Shown here: positions 26,851 through 34,714 of the stretch, one piece after another | How the letters are laid out: each line of letters opens with the position of its first letter | Numbering within the stretch: position 1 is the first letter of the stretch | Origin: Catellatospora tritici | Lineage (GTDB): Bacteria > Actinomycetota > Actinomycetes > Mycobacteriales > Micromonosporaceae | Reading direction: 5' to 3' | DNA length: 64,000 nucleotides | Assembly (NCBI RefSeq): GCF_019083965.1 | Contig: NZ_JAHRCY010000003.1 | Coordinates: 446,706 to 510,705 of the forward strand | Translations under genes and position numbers: made by a program | Notes under the pieces: generated by a model | What the model saw: only the letters and a program-made list of their open reading frames with translations | What the model was told of the DNA's origin: nothing | The model's database searches: none

Positions 26851-26882
26851 CGCCGTGTGGGTCCGAGCGGACCCACACGGCG
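26851..26882 (-). terminator. Intercistronic hairpin between binding protein and permeases
   Basis: A perfect 14-bp stem CGCCGTGTGGGTCC/GGACCCACACGGCG with loop GAGC and no T-run sits inside the operon. Such structures after malE-type genes usually protect the upstream mRNA or partly stop transcription, giving more binding protein than permease. A small ATGATC-AAA-GGATCAT dyad lies at 26890-26905. Confidence 0.7.
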
Positions 26883-26917
26883 CAGATTTCATGATCAAAG
26901 GATCATGCGGAGCCGAA

Positions 26918-28261
26918 TCACCGCGGCCAGGACGCCTCGATGGCGTCGAGGGTGGTCTTGGTGTCCTTACCGTTGATCCACTCGGTCATGCCCTTCCAGA
27001 ACGAGCCCGCGCCGACCGCCGCCGGCATCAGGTCCGAGCCGTCGAAGCGGAAGACCGACTTCGGGTCCTGCAGGATGCCGACCGCGACCTTGTCGATCGG
27101 GTTCTCGACGTTGTTGACGTCCAGGCCCTTGTTCGCCGAGATCCAGTTCTTCAGCTTGGCGCGGCCGTTGGCCCAGTCGGAGGTGGCCAGGTAGGTCTGC
27201 ACCGCCTGGACCTCGGGACGGTCGGTGAAGGCGCCGACGAACTCGCCGCCGCCCAGCACCGGCTTGCCCTTGGCCGGGTCGATGGCCGGGAAGTAGAACG
27301 CGAACGCGTCGCCGTCGGCGGAGACGTTGGTGCCCTTCGGCCACTGGTTGGCGTAGAAGGACGCCTGGCGGTGCAGCGCGCACTTGCCCTCGACGATGGG
27401 CAGGCCGCCCTCCTGGAACGCGGTGGTGGCGATCGACTTCACGCCGCCGTAGCCGCCGTTGACGTACTTCTCGTTCTTGAGGATCGAGCCGACCCGGTCG
27501 GTCGCCGAGACGATGCGCGGGTCGTTGAACGGGATGGCGTGCTTGACCCACTGGTCGTACACGTCGGCGCCCTGGTCGCGCAGCAGGACGTCCTCGATCC
27601 AGTCGGTGGCCGGCCAGCCGGTCGCCTCACCGGACTCGATGCCCGCGCACCACGGCTTCATGCCGCTCGCGGCGATCTTCTCGCTCAGCGCGATCATCTC
27701 GTCCCAGGTGGTGGGGACGGTCCAGCCCTTCTCCTTGAAGGTCTTGGGCGAGTACCAGACGAACGACTTCACGTTCGCGCCGAGCGGGGCGCCGTAGAGG
27801 GTGCCGTCGACGGTGCCGTACTTGAGCCAGTCGGGGGAGAAGTTCTTCTCCGCCATGGTCTTCGTCTTGTCGCCGGCGGCCTTGAGCTTGCCGCCCTTGG
27901 CGAAGAACTCCAGCAGACCCGGCTGCGGCATGAAGGCCAGGTCGGGCGCGTTGCCGCCCTCGACGCGGACCTTGAGCTGGGCCTCGAACTCGCCGGACCC
28001 CTCGTACTCGATCTTGACGCCGGTGCAGTCGGCGAACGCCTTCCAGGACTGCTCCAGCAGCCCGGCCTCGGCGTCGCGGATGGGGGAGTAGATCGTGACG
28101 GTCTTGCCGGCGATGCCGGTGTAGTCCGTGTACGCCGCGCACTCGGGCTTGTCGAGATTGCCGGTGGCGTCGGGCTTGTCCGAACTGCCGCACGCGGCCG
28201 CGGACAGAGCCAGCGCGACCGCGCCCGAGAGGGCGAGCAGACGCCGGTGTCTGATGGACAT
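26918..28261 (-). CDS. Sugar ABC transporter substrate-binding lipoprotein (AglE-like)
   Basis: The 447-residue protein has a lipoprotein signal with lipobox LSAAAC (Cys about residue 24). Its mature start TVTIYSPIRDAEAGLLEQSW, with YEGSGEFEAQLKVRVEGGNAPDL following, resembles the AglE branch of family-1 solute-binding proteins, which bind alpha-glucosides. The match is from memory of the family, so the sugar is inferred. ATG at 28261 has GAGGAGG upstream. It leads an operon with two permeases and lies behind a LacI-type operator. It would deliver oligosaccharide to the permeases at the outer face of the membrane. Confidence 0.87.
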   Translation of the reverse strand: MSIRHRRLLALSGAVALALSAAACGSSDKPDATGNLDKPECAAYTDYTGIAGKTVTIYSPIRDAEAGLLEQSWKAFADCTGVKIEYEGSGEFEAQLKVRVEGGNAPDLAFMPQPGLLEFFAKGGKLKAAGDKTKTMAEKNFSPDWLKYGTVDGTLYGAPLGANVKSFVWYSPKTFKEKGWTVPTTWDEMIALSEKIAASGMKPWCAGIESGEATGWPATDWIEDVLLRDQGADVYDQWVKHAIPFNDPRIVSATDRVGSILKNEKYVNGGYGGVKSIATTAFQEGGLPIVEGKCALHRQASFYANQWPKGTNVSADGDAFAFYFPAIDPAKGKPVLGGGEFVGAFTDRPEVQAVQTYLATSDWANGRAKLKNWISANKGLDVNNVENPIDKVAVGILQDPKSVFRFDGSDLMPAAVGAGSFWKGMTEWINGKDTKTTLDAIEASWPR

Positions 28262-28333
28262 GGAGTTTCCTCCTCGATTTCGTTGTCGGAGCGCAGCCCG
28301 ATGGAGCCGGACCACACGCAACGTGACGCAAGA

Positions 28334-28352
28334 TATGCAAACGCTTTCCATC
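28334..28352. promoter_or_regulatory. LacI-family/cre-like operator of the sugar ABC operon
   Basis: TGCAAACGCTTTCCA (28336-28350) fits the general LacI-family pattern with the central CG flanked by AAA and TTT. It lies 75 bp before the binding-protein start. No LacI gene is adjacent, so the repressor must be encoded elsewhere. Confidence 0.6.
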
Positions 28353-28465
28353 TCACGCTGTCCAGCGCTCACCACAGTAAGGTTCGTAACGATTCGGAAA
28401 CCAGCTCGTGTTCAGTGGGATGCGTAACTAGTGCCACCTGGAGTGCTTCCCCTCGGCGTGGTGAG

Positions 28466-28620
28466 CTACACTGAATCTTGGTTTTTGTGTATGTGGTTTG
28501 CTCGCGTTGCCCTCCCTGAGAGTCACCCTCCTGTGAGAGCCGCCGGTGCCGCTGCTCAAGTGGCCAAACCCCCGCACGAGGTGTGCGGCGCGGTTCGTTT
28601 TGTGCAAGGAAATGGTGAAA
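28466..28620 (+). promoter_or_regulatory. Promoter and long leader of the cold-shock gene
   Basis: TACACT (28466-28471) is a plausible -10, giving an untranslated leader of about 145 nt before the csp start. Long leaders are typical of cold-shock genes, where they refold with temperature. The T-rich stretch TTGGTTTTTGTGTATGTGG (28479-28497) is unusually AT-rich here. Confidence 0.45.
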
Positions 28621-28824
28621 ATGGCTCAGGGAACCGTCAAGTGGTTCAACGCCGACAAGGGCTTCGGCTTCATCTCCGTTGACGGGGGTGGCGCTGACGT
28701 CTTCGTGCACTTCTCCGCAATCCAGAGCGGCGGCTTCCGCAGCCTGGAGGAGAACCAGCGCGTCGAGTTCGAGATCGTGCAGGGCGCCAAGGGCCCGCAG
28801 GCCGACCAGGTGCGCGCACTCTGA
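28621..28824 (+). CDS. Cold-shock domain protein (CspA family)
   Basis: The 67-residue protein is a complete cold-shock domain with both RNA-binding motifs, KGFGFI (RNP1) and VFVHFS (RNP2), beginning [18 protein letters not shown]. It binds single-stranded nucleic acid and acts as an RNA chaperone. ATG at 28621 has AAGGA about 11 nt upstream; an in-frame ATG at 28612 is too close to that site. A UUCG-tetraloop terminator follows. The gene stands alone between a divergent sugar operon and a methyltransferase. Confidence 0.95.
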   Translation: MAQGTVKWFNADKGFGFISVDGGGADVFVHFSAIQSGGFRSLEENQRVEFEIVQGAKGPQADQVRAL

Positions 28825-28839
28825 TCTGCTGACACGTGG

Positions 28840-28865
28840 ACGGGCCGGTTTCGACCGGCCCGTTT
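28840..28865 (+). terminator. Terminator of the cold-shock gene
   Basis: ACGGGCCGGT (28840-28849), TTCG loop, ACCGGCCCGT (28854-28863), then TT: a 10-bp stem capped by a stable UUCG tetraloop. Confidence 0.85.
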
Positions 28866-28872
28866 CTCGTTC

Positions 28873-29043
28873 CCGCGGGCGTCGCGCCCGCGGCGGAGCG
28901 AACCGAGCCCCGCATGCCGCCTGGCATGCGGGGCTCGCTGCTGTCCGGGCACACCACGCGACCCCGAAGCCGGGGTCGACCGCAGTTTCGGGGAAACTGT
29001 GCGAATCCCGTCCAAAATTCCCGCACTTCCCCGGAAACTGCGC
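28873..29043. repeat. Hairpin cluster with family-B repeat copy 3
   Basis: After the csp terminator this spacer holds CCGCGGGCG-TCG-CGCCCGCGG (28873-28893) and a perfect 14-bp hairpin GAGCCCCGCATGCC/GGCATGCGGGGCTC (28905-28936). It ends with a family-B element (28981-29043), whose left half is CGCAGTTTCGGGGAAACTG and whose right half carries two changes. No gene is seen. Confidence 0.75.
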
Positions 29044-29095
29044 TCACACCACCACCGGGAGCGCTTGATGATGGCGCGCGGAGAGAGCTAGTCTC

Positions 29096-29123
29096 TTAGC
29101 AAGACGGACGTACGGTTTGCTAA
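29096..29123. promoter_or_regulatory. Inverted repeat upstream of the methyltransferase gene
   Basis: TTAGCAA (29096-29102) and TTGCTAA (29117-29123) are perfect inverted copies 14 bp apart, ending 20 bp before the start codon. The spacing suits a dimeric repressor such as TetR or MarR types. No regulator gene is adjacent. Confidence 0.45.
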
Positions 29124-29143
29124 AGCTGCTCCCGGAGGACGAC

Positions 29144-29917
29144 ATGTGGAACCCCGACATCTACCTGCGCTTCGCCGACGAGCGAGGGCGACCGTTCCAC
29201 GACCTGCTCGCGCGGATCGCCGCCGACGATCCGCGCGAGGTGGTCGACCTCGGCTGCGGACCGGGCAACCTGACCGAGACGTTGGTCACCCGCTGGCCGC
29301 GAGCGCGAGTGCGGGGTCTGGACTCGTCGCCCGAGATGATCGACAAGGCTCGGGCCGGCGCGGGCAGCGTGGCGTACGAGGTGGCCGACGTCCGCGAGTA
29401 CGTCCCCGCCCCCGACGTCGACGTGATCACTACCAACGCCGTGCTCCAGTGGGTGCCGGGTCATGAGCGCCTGCTCGCCGCCTGGGCGGGAGCCCTGCGG
29501 CCCGGTGCGTGGCTGGCCCTGCAGGTGCCCGGCAATCAGGACGCTCCCGCTCATCTGGCCCTGCGCGACCTGTGCGCCGCGCCCCGCTGGGCCGACCGGC
29601 TCGGGGAGCTCAACGACGCGGTCCGCCGCGTCCCCGACGCCACCGGCTACGCCCGGCTGTTGCGCGAGGTCGGCTGCGACGTCGACGCCTGGGAGACCGA
29701 GTACCTGCACCAGTTGCCTGAGGGCGGGCCCGAGCACCCCGTCCTGACCTGGCTGAGCGGCACGGCGCTGCGCCCGGTTCGCGCCGCGCTCGACGACGCC
29801 GACTGGGCCGAGTTCCGGGCGCAGCTCCAGCCCGCCCTGGCCCGCGCCTACCCGCCGTACGCGGGAATCGTCGACTTCCCCTTCCGCCGCGTCTTCGCCG
29901 TCGCCCGCAAACGCTGA
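29144..29917 (+). CDS. tam: Trans-aconitate 2-methyltransferase
   Basis: The 257-residue class I methyltransferase begins MWNPDIYLRFADERGRPF, a characteristic opening of Tam. It then has SAM motif I VVDLGCGPGNLTETL, motif II acid GLDSSPEMI, and NAVLQWVPGHE, again typical of Tam. It transfers methyl from SAM to trans-aconitate, an inhibitory side product of the citric acid cycle. ATG at 29144 has GGAGGACGAC immediately upstream; a longer start at 29117 lacks a ribosome site. An inverted repeat lies just before it. A family-A repeat separates it from the next gene. Confidence 0.88.
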   Translation: MWNPDIYLRFADERGRPFHDLLARIAADDPREVVDLGCGPGNLTETLVTRWPRARVRGLDSSPEMIDKARAGAGSVAYEVADVREYVPAPDVDVITTNAVLQWVPGHERLLAAWAGALRPGAWLALQVPGNQDAPAHLALRDLCAAPRWADRLGELNDAVRRVPDATGYARLLREVGCDVDAWETEYLHQLPEGGPEHPVLTWLSGTALRPVRAALDDADWAEFRAQLQPALARAYPPYAGIVDFPFRRVFAVARKR

Positions 29918-29938
29918 CCACCCCGAAGATCAGCCGAT

Positions 29939-29992
29939 GTGCCGGACATTCGGGCGTATCTTGGCCGGTCATACGCCCGGTTGCCCGGCAAC
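29939..29992. repeat. Dispersed palindromic repeat family A, copy 2
   Basis: The left arm (29939-29960) reads GTGCCGGACATTCGGGCGTA and is the most diverged of the four. The right arm ATACGCCCGGTTGCCCGGCA ends at 29992. Outer flanks GATCAGCC/GGCTGATC (about 29929 and 29996) extend the pairing. Confidence 0.75.
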
Positions 29993-30051
29993 TTGGCTGA
30001 TCTTGCGTGGGCACTTCGGGTGGGGGCGGGGCCGCTTAGTAAGGTGCCCTC

Positions 30052-31074
30052 ATGGCTGATCTTGCCGGTTTTGTCGCCGGGCTGCCCAAGGCGGAACTGC
30101 ACGTCCACCACGTCGGCTCCGCCTCACCCCACGTCGTGGCCGAACTCGCCGCGCGCTACGAGGGCGACACCCGGGTCCCCACCGACCCGGCCCTGCTCGC
30201 CGAGTACTTCACCTTCACCGACTTCGCCCACTTCATCCAGGTCTACCTCAGCGTCGTGGACCTGATCCGCGACGCCGAGGACGTGCGCACGCTGACCTAC
30301 GGCATCGCGCAGGACCTGGCGGCGCAGCAGGTCCGCTACGCCGAGCTGACCATCACGCCGTTCTCCAGCGTCCGGCGGGGCATCCCGGCCGAGGCGTTCT
30401 GCGAGGCGATCGAGGACGCGCGGGTGCGCGCCGAGCGTGAGCTGGGCACGGTGCTGCGCTGGTGCTTCGACATCCCCGGCGAGGCGGGCCTGGAGGCGGC
30501 GGAGCAGACCCTGCGCATCGCGCTCGACCAGCGCCCCGAGGGCCTGATCAGCTTCGGGCTGGGCGGGCCGGAGATCGGCGTACCGCGGCCGCAGTTCAAG
30601 CCGTACTTCGACCGGGCGCGGGCGGCGGGGCTGCGCAGCGTGCCGCACGCGGGGGAGACCACGGGCGCGCAGACGGTGTGGGACGCGCTGACCGAGCTGG
30701 GCGCCGAGCGCATCGGCCACGGCATCTTCGCCGCCCAGGACCCGAAGCTGCTGGCGCACCTGGCCGAGCACGCGATTCCGTTGGAGGTCTGTCCGACCTC
30801 CAACGTGCGCACCCGGGCGGTGGCCGAGATCGGGCAGCACCCGCTGGCCGCGATCGTGGCGGCCGGGGTGCCGGTGAGCATCAACTCCGACGACCCGCCG
30901 ATGTTCGGGACCACCCTGAACCGGGAGTACGAGGTCGCGGCGGGCCTGCTGGGCCTGTCCGAGGCGGGCGTGGCCGAGCTGGCCCGCGCCGGGGTGCGGC
31001 AGTCGTTCGCCCCCGACGCGGTCAAGCGCTCGCTGCTGGCCGAGATCGACGCCTATCCGGCGGCGCGGGCCTGA
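30052..31074 (+). CDS. Adenosine-deaminase-family nucleoside deaminase
   Basis: The 340-residue enzyme has the metal and substrate motifs of the family: HVHHVGS (replacing the HxHLDG of true adenosine deaminases), HAGETTGAQ, GHGIFAAQD, CPTSNVRT and NSDDPPMFGT. The HVHHVGSASP opening resembles the actinobacterial group that includes aminodeoxyfutalosine deaminases of menaquinone synthesis, so adenosine itself may not be the substrate. ATG at 30052 follows TAAGGT (30040-30045) by 6 nt, so it is leaderless. Its stop directly abuts the convergent PemK-like gene. Zn-dependent hydrolytic deamination in the cytoplasm is expected. Confidence 0.87.
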   Translation: MADLAGFVAGLPKAELHVHHVGSASPHVVAELAARYEGDTRVPTDPALLAEYFTFTDFAHFIQVYLSVVDLIRDAEDVRTLTYGIAQDLAAQQVRYAELTITPFSSVRRGIPAEAFCEAIEDARVRAERELGTVLRWCFDIPGEAGLEAAEQTLRIALDQRPEGLISFGLGGPEIGVPRPQFKPYFDRARAAGLRSVPHAGETTGAQTVWDALTELGAERIGHGIFAAQDPKLLAHLAEHAIPLEVCPTSNVRTRAVAEIGQHPLAAIVAAGVPVSINSDDPPMFGTTLNREYEVAAGLLGLSEAGVAELARAGVRQSFAPDAVKRSLLAEIDAYPAARA

Positions 31075-31527
31075 TCAGACTTTGTGCAGGGTGCGCACCT
31101 TGCGCCAGATCGAGGCGTCCAGGGCGCCGGCGCGGTTGGAGAACGACACAGCCGGCACCCGGATCGGGTCGGTCAGGTCGAGGTAGCTGTCGTGGTCGGC
31201 GTCGGAGTCCCAGGTCCGGGTCGGGATCACGATGTGATCGCGCCGGTGTGACTGGTCCTGGCTGGTGATCTTCAGCACCTCGTACGACCCGGCGCGGCCG
31301 CGCAGGACCAGGCAGGGGCGCACCTTGTGGCCGGTGCCGTCCTCATACGGCACGTCGGCCCACCAGATCTCCCCGGGCTGCGGCCCGCCGACCGGGGTGC
31401 CGGGGCGGCTCGGCGCGCCGGGGCGGCCCGGCTTGCGTCCCGGGCGGGTGGGGGTGGGGCGCCGCCGCAGCCACCAGACGATGGCGGCCAGCGCGAGCAG
31501 CGCGATCACGGCAATGGTCAACCACAT
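31075..31527 (-). CDS. Membrane-tethered PemK/MazF-like protein, no antitoxin nearby
   Basis: The 150-residue product has an N-terminal transmembrane helix (about 2-20, WLTIAVIALLALAAIVWWL), a basic Pro/Gly/Arg linker (about 21-50) and a PemK/MazF-type barrel (GEIWWADVPYEDGTGHKVRPCLVL, residues about 51-74, then LKITSQDQ). MazF proteins cleave RNA, but this one is anchored and no antitoxin gene overlaps or adjoins it, so a toxin role is doubtful. Start ATG at 31527 is the first Met before the helix. It is convergent with the deaminase and has a family-D repeat upstream. Confidence 0.75.
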   Translation of the reverse strand: MWLTIAVIALLALAAIVWWLRRRPTPTRPGRKPGRPGAPSRPGTPVGGPQPGEIWWADVPYEDGTGHKVRPCLVLRGRAGSYEVLKITSQDQSHRRDHIVIPTRTWDSDADHDSYLDLTDPIRVPAVSFSNRAGALDASIWRKVRTLHKV

Positions 31528-31588
31528 GAGCGCCGAGTCTAGGTGTGCCGTCCCGCGGCGCCGCAATCGATCAGGAAGTCGTGCCGCC

Positions 31589-31626
31589 GACACGCCGTCG
31601 AACCGTGCCACAAGTTCATGATCGGC
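31589..31626. repeat. Dispersed repeat family D, copy 2
   Basis: GACACGCCGTCGAAC at 31589-31603, then a 10-base variable block, then AGTTCATGATC ending at 31625. It overlaps the last codons and stop of the GGDEF/EAL gene (TGA at 31616-31618, minus strand). The first copy is at 10966. Confidence 0.65.
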
Positions 31627-34600
31627 TGAGGGAGGGGGTGAGGAGGCGGAAGGCGGCGTCGGGGGGGACGGGGCGGGAGAAGAGGAAGCCCTGGCCGTAG
31701 CCGCAGCCGACCTGAATCAGCCGGTCGCGCTCCTCGGGGGTCTCGATGCCCTCGGCGATGAGCTCCAGGCCGAGGTTGCGTCCCATCAGCACGATGGTGC
31801 GGACCAGCTCGCCGCTGCGCCGGTCGGTCGACAGCCGCGACACGAACGACCGGTCGATCTTCAGGGCGTCGATCGGCAGGCGGTGCAGCGCCTCCAACGA
31901 CGAGTACCCGGTGCCGAAGTCGTCGATGTAGAGCCGGCAGCCGACCTCGTGCAGCGCGTCGAGGATGTCGCGGGCCGGGCCGACGTTCTCCATCACCACG
32001 CCCTCGGTGATCTCGATGGCGAGGCTGCCCGGGGGCAGGTCGTGTCGGCGCAACGCCCCGGCGACGTCGTCGAGCACGGTGCCGGCCCAGAACTGGCGGT
32101 TGGACACGTTCACCGCGATGGACAGCCCGGCCGGGGTGCCCTCGCGGTGCCAGGTGGCCAGCCGCCGCGCGCACTCGTCGATCACCCAACGCCCGATCGG
32201 CACGACCAGGCCGGTCTCCTCGGCCACCGGCATGAACGCGCCCGGCACCAGCAGCCCGCGCACCGGGTGCCGCCAACGGATCAGCGCCTCGAACGAGCGC
32301 ACCGCCCCCGTACGCAGCGCGACGATGGGTTGGTAGTGCACCTCGAACTCGTCACCGTCGATGGCTTGGCGCAGTTCGGTCTCGATCTGCATCCGGCTCA
32401 CCGCGCGGTCGTGCATGGTCGTGTCGAACATCGCGTGGCGGCCCTTGTGCGCCGACTTGGCCGAGTACATCGCGATGTCGGCGTCGCGCAGCAGGTCCTC
32501 GGCGTTGAGGTAGCGACGGCTGCTCATGGTGATGCCGATGCTCGCGGTGACCACCACGTCCTGGCCGTGCAGCTGGAACGGCTGCGTCAGCACCCGGTGC
32601 AGCCGCTCGGCCACCTGCGCCGGGGTGTGCGGGGCGTCGATCTCGTCCAGCAGCACCAGGAACTCGTCGCCGCCGAAGCGGGCCACGGTGTCGGTGTCGC
32701 GCAGCGCGCCCTTGATCCGGCGGGCGACCTGTTTGAGCAGCCGGTCCCCGGCGGAGTGACCCATGCTGTCGTTGACCACCTTGAACCCGTCGAGGTCGAG
32801 GAAGAGCACGCCGAACGGGCGGCCGTGCGGGCGGCGGAACTGGCGCATCGCCTGGCGCAGCCGGTCCAGGAACAGCGAGCGGTTGGGCAGTCCGGTGAGT
32901 TCGTCGTACAGCGCGGCGATGCGCAGCTGCTCCTTCTGCCGCAGCGACTCGCTCAGCAGCGCCTGCCGGTCCAGCGCCACGGTGAGCAGCGCCGCCCACT
33001 GGTTGAACGATTCCCGGCCGGTCGCGCCGGTGGTCGACACCCGGTCCACCACGGCCAGCCAGCCCCAGTCGCTGGTGCCGTTCTTGACCGGCACCACGAA
33101 CGTCACCAGGCCGTCGCCGAGCAGGCGCGGGTGGCACAGCCGCGCCGGCGGGAACTCGCTCACCGGCAGGGACGGTTCGGCGGCGGCGGGCGAGGCGTGT
33201 CCGGCCTCGAACAGGCTGGCCACCTCCAGCACCGGGTCGGCCTGGGTCGGCGGCAGTCCGCCCGCCCACAGGCCCAGGCAGCCGGCGCGCACCTCGGTGC
33301 GGCCCAGCCACTCCAGTCGGGCCGGTTCGCGGTGCCCCCGCAGCAGGTCCATGCCGACCTCGTACTGGACGCTCAGGTCCTCGCGCAGTCCGGCGCTCTC
33401 GTGGAACAGCGTCCGGCCGCGCATCTGGGTCAGCGCCAGCAGCACCGGCATGGCCTGCGCGCCGTGGCAGCGGATGAGCTCGGCCACCTCGTACAGCACC
33501 TCGGCCCGGCCGCCGAGCCGCAGCAGGTCCGTCAGCGCCGCCCGCAGGCCGGACGCGGCCGAGGTGTCGGCGGGGGGCACGTCGGCGTCGCAGCCGACGC
33601 CTCGGTCCCGCGCCGCCGCGACCACTGTCTCGGCGGCGCGCCTCAGCACGATCGTGTCCGCGGCGGACAGCGTGCCGTGCACCGGCGTGACCAGCTCGGC
33701 GATCCGGTCGGCGAGGTGTTCCGGCCGCTCCGGCACGGCCTGCGCGTACGGCGTACCGGCACAGCCGCACGACTCGCGCACGATCAGCGAGGTCGGCACC
33801 GTGATCCGGCCTTGGGGCGGCGGCTGGCCGTCGATCATCGCCAGCAGGGTGCGGGCGGCCGTCTTGCCGATCATGTCCATGGGCTGGCGGACACTGGTCA
33901 GCCTGGGCGTCAGGTACGACGACGAGCGGATGTCGTCGTAGCCGATCACGGCCTGGTCCTCGGGCAGCCGCAGGCCTGCCTGCTCGAACACGCGCATCAG
34001 GCCCGCCGCGTTCTCGTCGGCGGCGCAGACGACCGCGGTCGAGGGCAGGCCGTCGGTGATCATGAGGCGGGCCGCGGCCTCGCCGCCCGACGTCTGGTTG
34101 TCCGTCGCCGGGTAGACCAGGCGCGGGTTGTACTCCAGGTCGTGCTGGCGCAGTGCCGCCTGGTAGGCCTCGTGGCGCTCCTGCACATCCACGGTGCCCA
34201 GGTGCCCGACGAACGCGATTTGCCGGTGCCCGTGGGCGACCAGGTGCGCCACCGCCTCGCGGACGCCGGTGCGGTTGTCGGGCATGACCACGGGCAGGTC
34301 GAGGCCGGGCATGGGCTGGCTGACCAGCACCACCGGCAGCCCGGCCGCGCGCAGCTCGGCCAGGTAGCGAGGCGACACGGCGCGCAGCACCACGACGAAT
34401 CCGCGCACGTGCCGCGAGGCCACCGGGTGCACGAGCTCGCTCGGCTCGGTGATCTCGATGTGGTCGGTGCCCGCGTCGAGCGTCTGGACCGCGATGACGC
34501 TCGTCCCGGCCTCGGCCGCCGTCGCGACGATCCCGGACAGCACGCCACCGAAGTACCAGCCGCCGAGAAAAGGCGACAGCACACCGACCGCCGGTGGGAA

Positions 34601-34669
34601 GTCCGCGGCGGTCCGTCGTCCAGACAGACCGTCGGGACGAGCCACTGGCGAAGCGGCGTCCGGCGACAC
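31616..34669 (-). CDS. LacI-type sugar-binding domain fused to GGDEF and EAL domains
   Basis: The 1017-residue cytoplasmic protein starts with a Peripla_BP_3/LacI-type ligand domain (about 25-305: VGVLSPFLGGWYFGGVLSGI, HRQIAFVGHLG, VIGYDDI), without the LacI helix-turn-helix. A helical and GAF-like middle region follows (about 310-590). The GGDEF domain comes next (about 600-760, intact FGGDEF near 665), then an EAL domain (about 775-1015: EALIRW near 793, DDFGTGYSS, EGIET). Both enzyme signatures look intact, so it may make and break c-di-GMP under control of a sugar-like ligand. GTG at 34669 follows TACCGT by 6 nt, a leaderless start. No transmembrane helix is present. Confidence 0.88.
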   Translation of the reverse strand: MSPDAASPVARPDGLSGRRTAADFPPAVGVLSPFLGGWYFGGVLSGIVATAAEAGTSVIAVQTLDAGTDHIEITEPSELVHPVASRHVRGFVVVLRAVSPRYLAELRAAGLPVVLVSQPMPGLDLPVVMPDNRTGVREAVAHLVAHGHRQIAFVGHLGTVDVQERHEAYQAALRQHDLEYNPRLVYPATDNQTSGGEAAARLMITDGLPSTAVVCAADENAAGLMRVFEQAGLRLPEDQAVIGYDDIRSSSYLTPRLTSVRQPMDMIGKTAARTLLAMIDGQPPPQGRITVPTSLIVRESCGCAGTPYAQAVPERPEHLADRIAELVTPVHGTLSAADTIVLRRAAETVVAAARDRGVGCDADVPPADTSAASGLRAALTDLLRLGGRAEVLYEVAELIRCHGAQAMPVLLALTQMRGRTLFHESAGLREDLSVQYEVGMDLLRGHREPARLEWLGRTEVRAGCLGLWAGGLPPTQADPVLEVASLFEAGHASPAAAEPSLPVSEFPPARLCHPRLLGDGLVTFVVPVKNGTSDWGWLAVVDRVSTTGATGRESFNQWAALLTVALDRQALLSESLRQKEQLRIAALYDELTGLPNRSLFLDRLRQAMRQFRRPHGRPFGVLFLDLDGFKVVNDSMGHSAGDRLLKQVARRIKGALRDTDTVARFGGDEFLVLLDEIDAPHTPAQVAERLHRVLTQPFQLHGQDVVVTASIGITMSSRRYLNAEDLLRDADIAMYSAKSAHKGRHAMFDTTMHDRAVSRMQIETELRQAIDGDEFEVHYQPIVALRTGAVRSFEALIRWRHPVRGLLVPGAFMPVAEETGLVVPIGRWVIDECARRLATWHREGTPAGLSIAVNVSNRQFWAGTVLDDVAGALRRHDLPPGSLAIEITEGVVMENVGPARDILDALHEVGCRLYIDDFGTGYSSLEALHRLPIDALKIDRSFVSRLSTDRRSGELVRTIVLMGRNLGLELIAEGIETPEERDRLIQVGCGYGQGFLFSRPVPPDAAFRLLTPSLSRS

Positions 34670-34714
34670 CTACAGACGGTACCGCGCCAACCCGGACATA
34701 CTTCGGAAAATGGT

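Noticed and set aside
31075..31620. Type II toxin-antitoxin pair at the PemK-like gene
   Set aside because: No small frame with an antitoxin fold overlaps or precedes it, and the protein carries a membrane helix.
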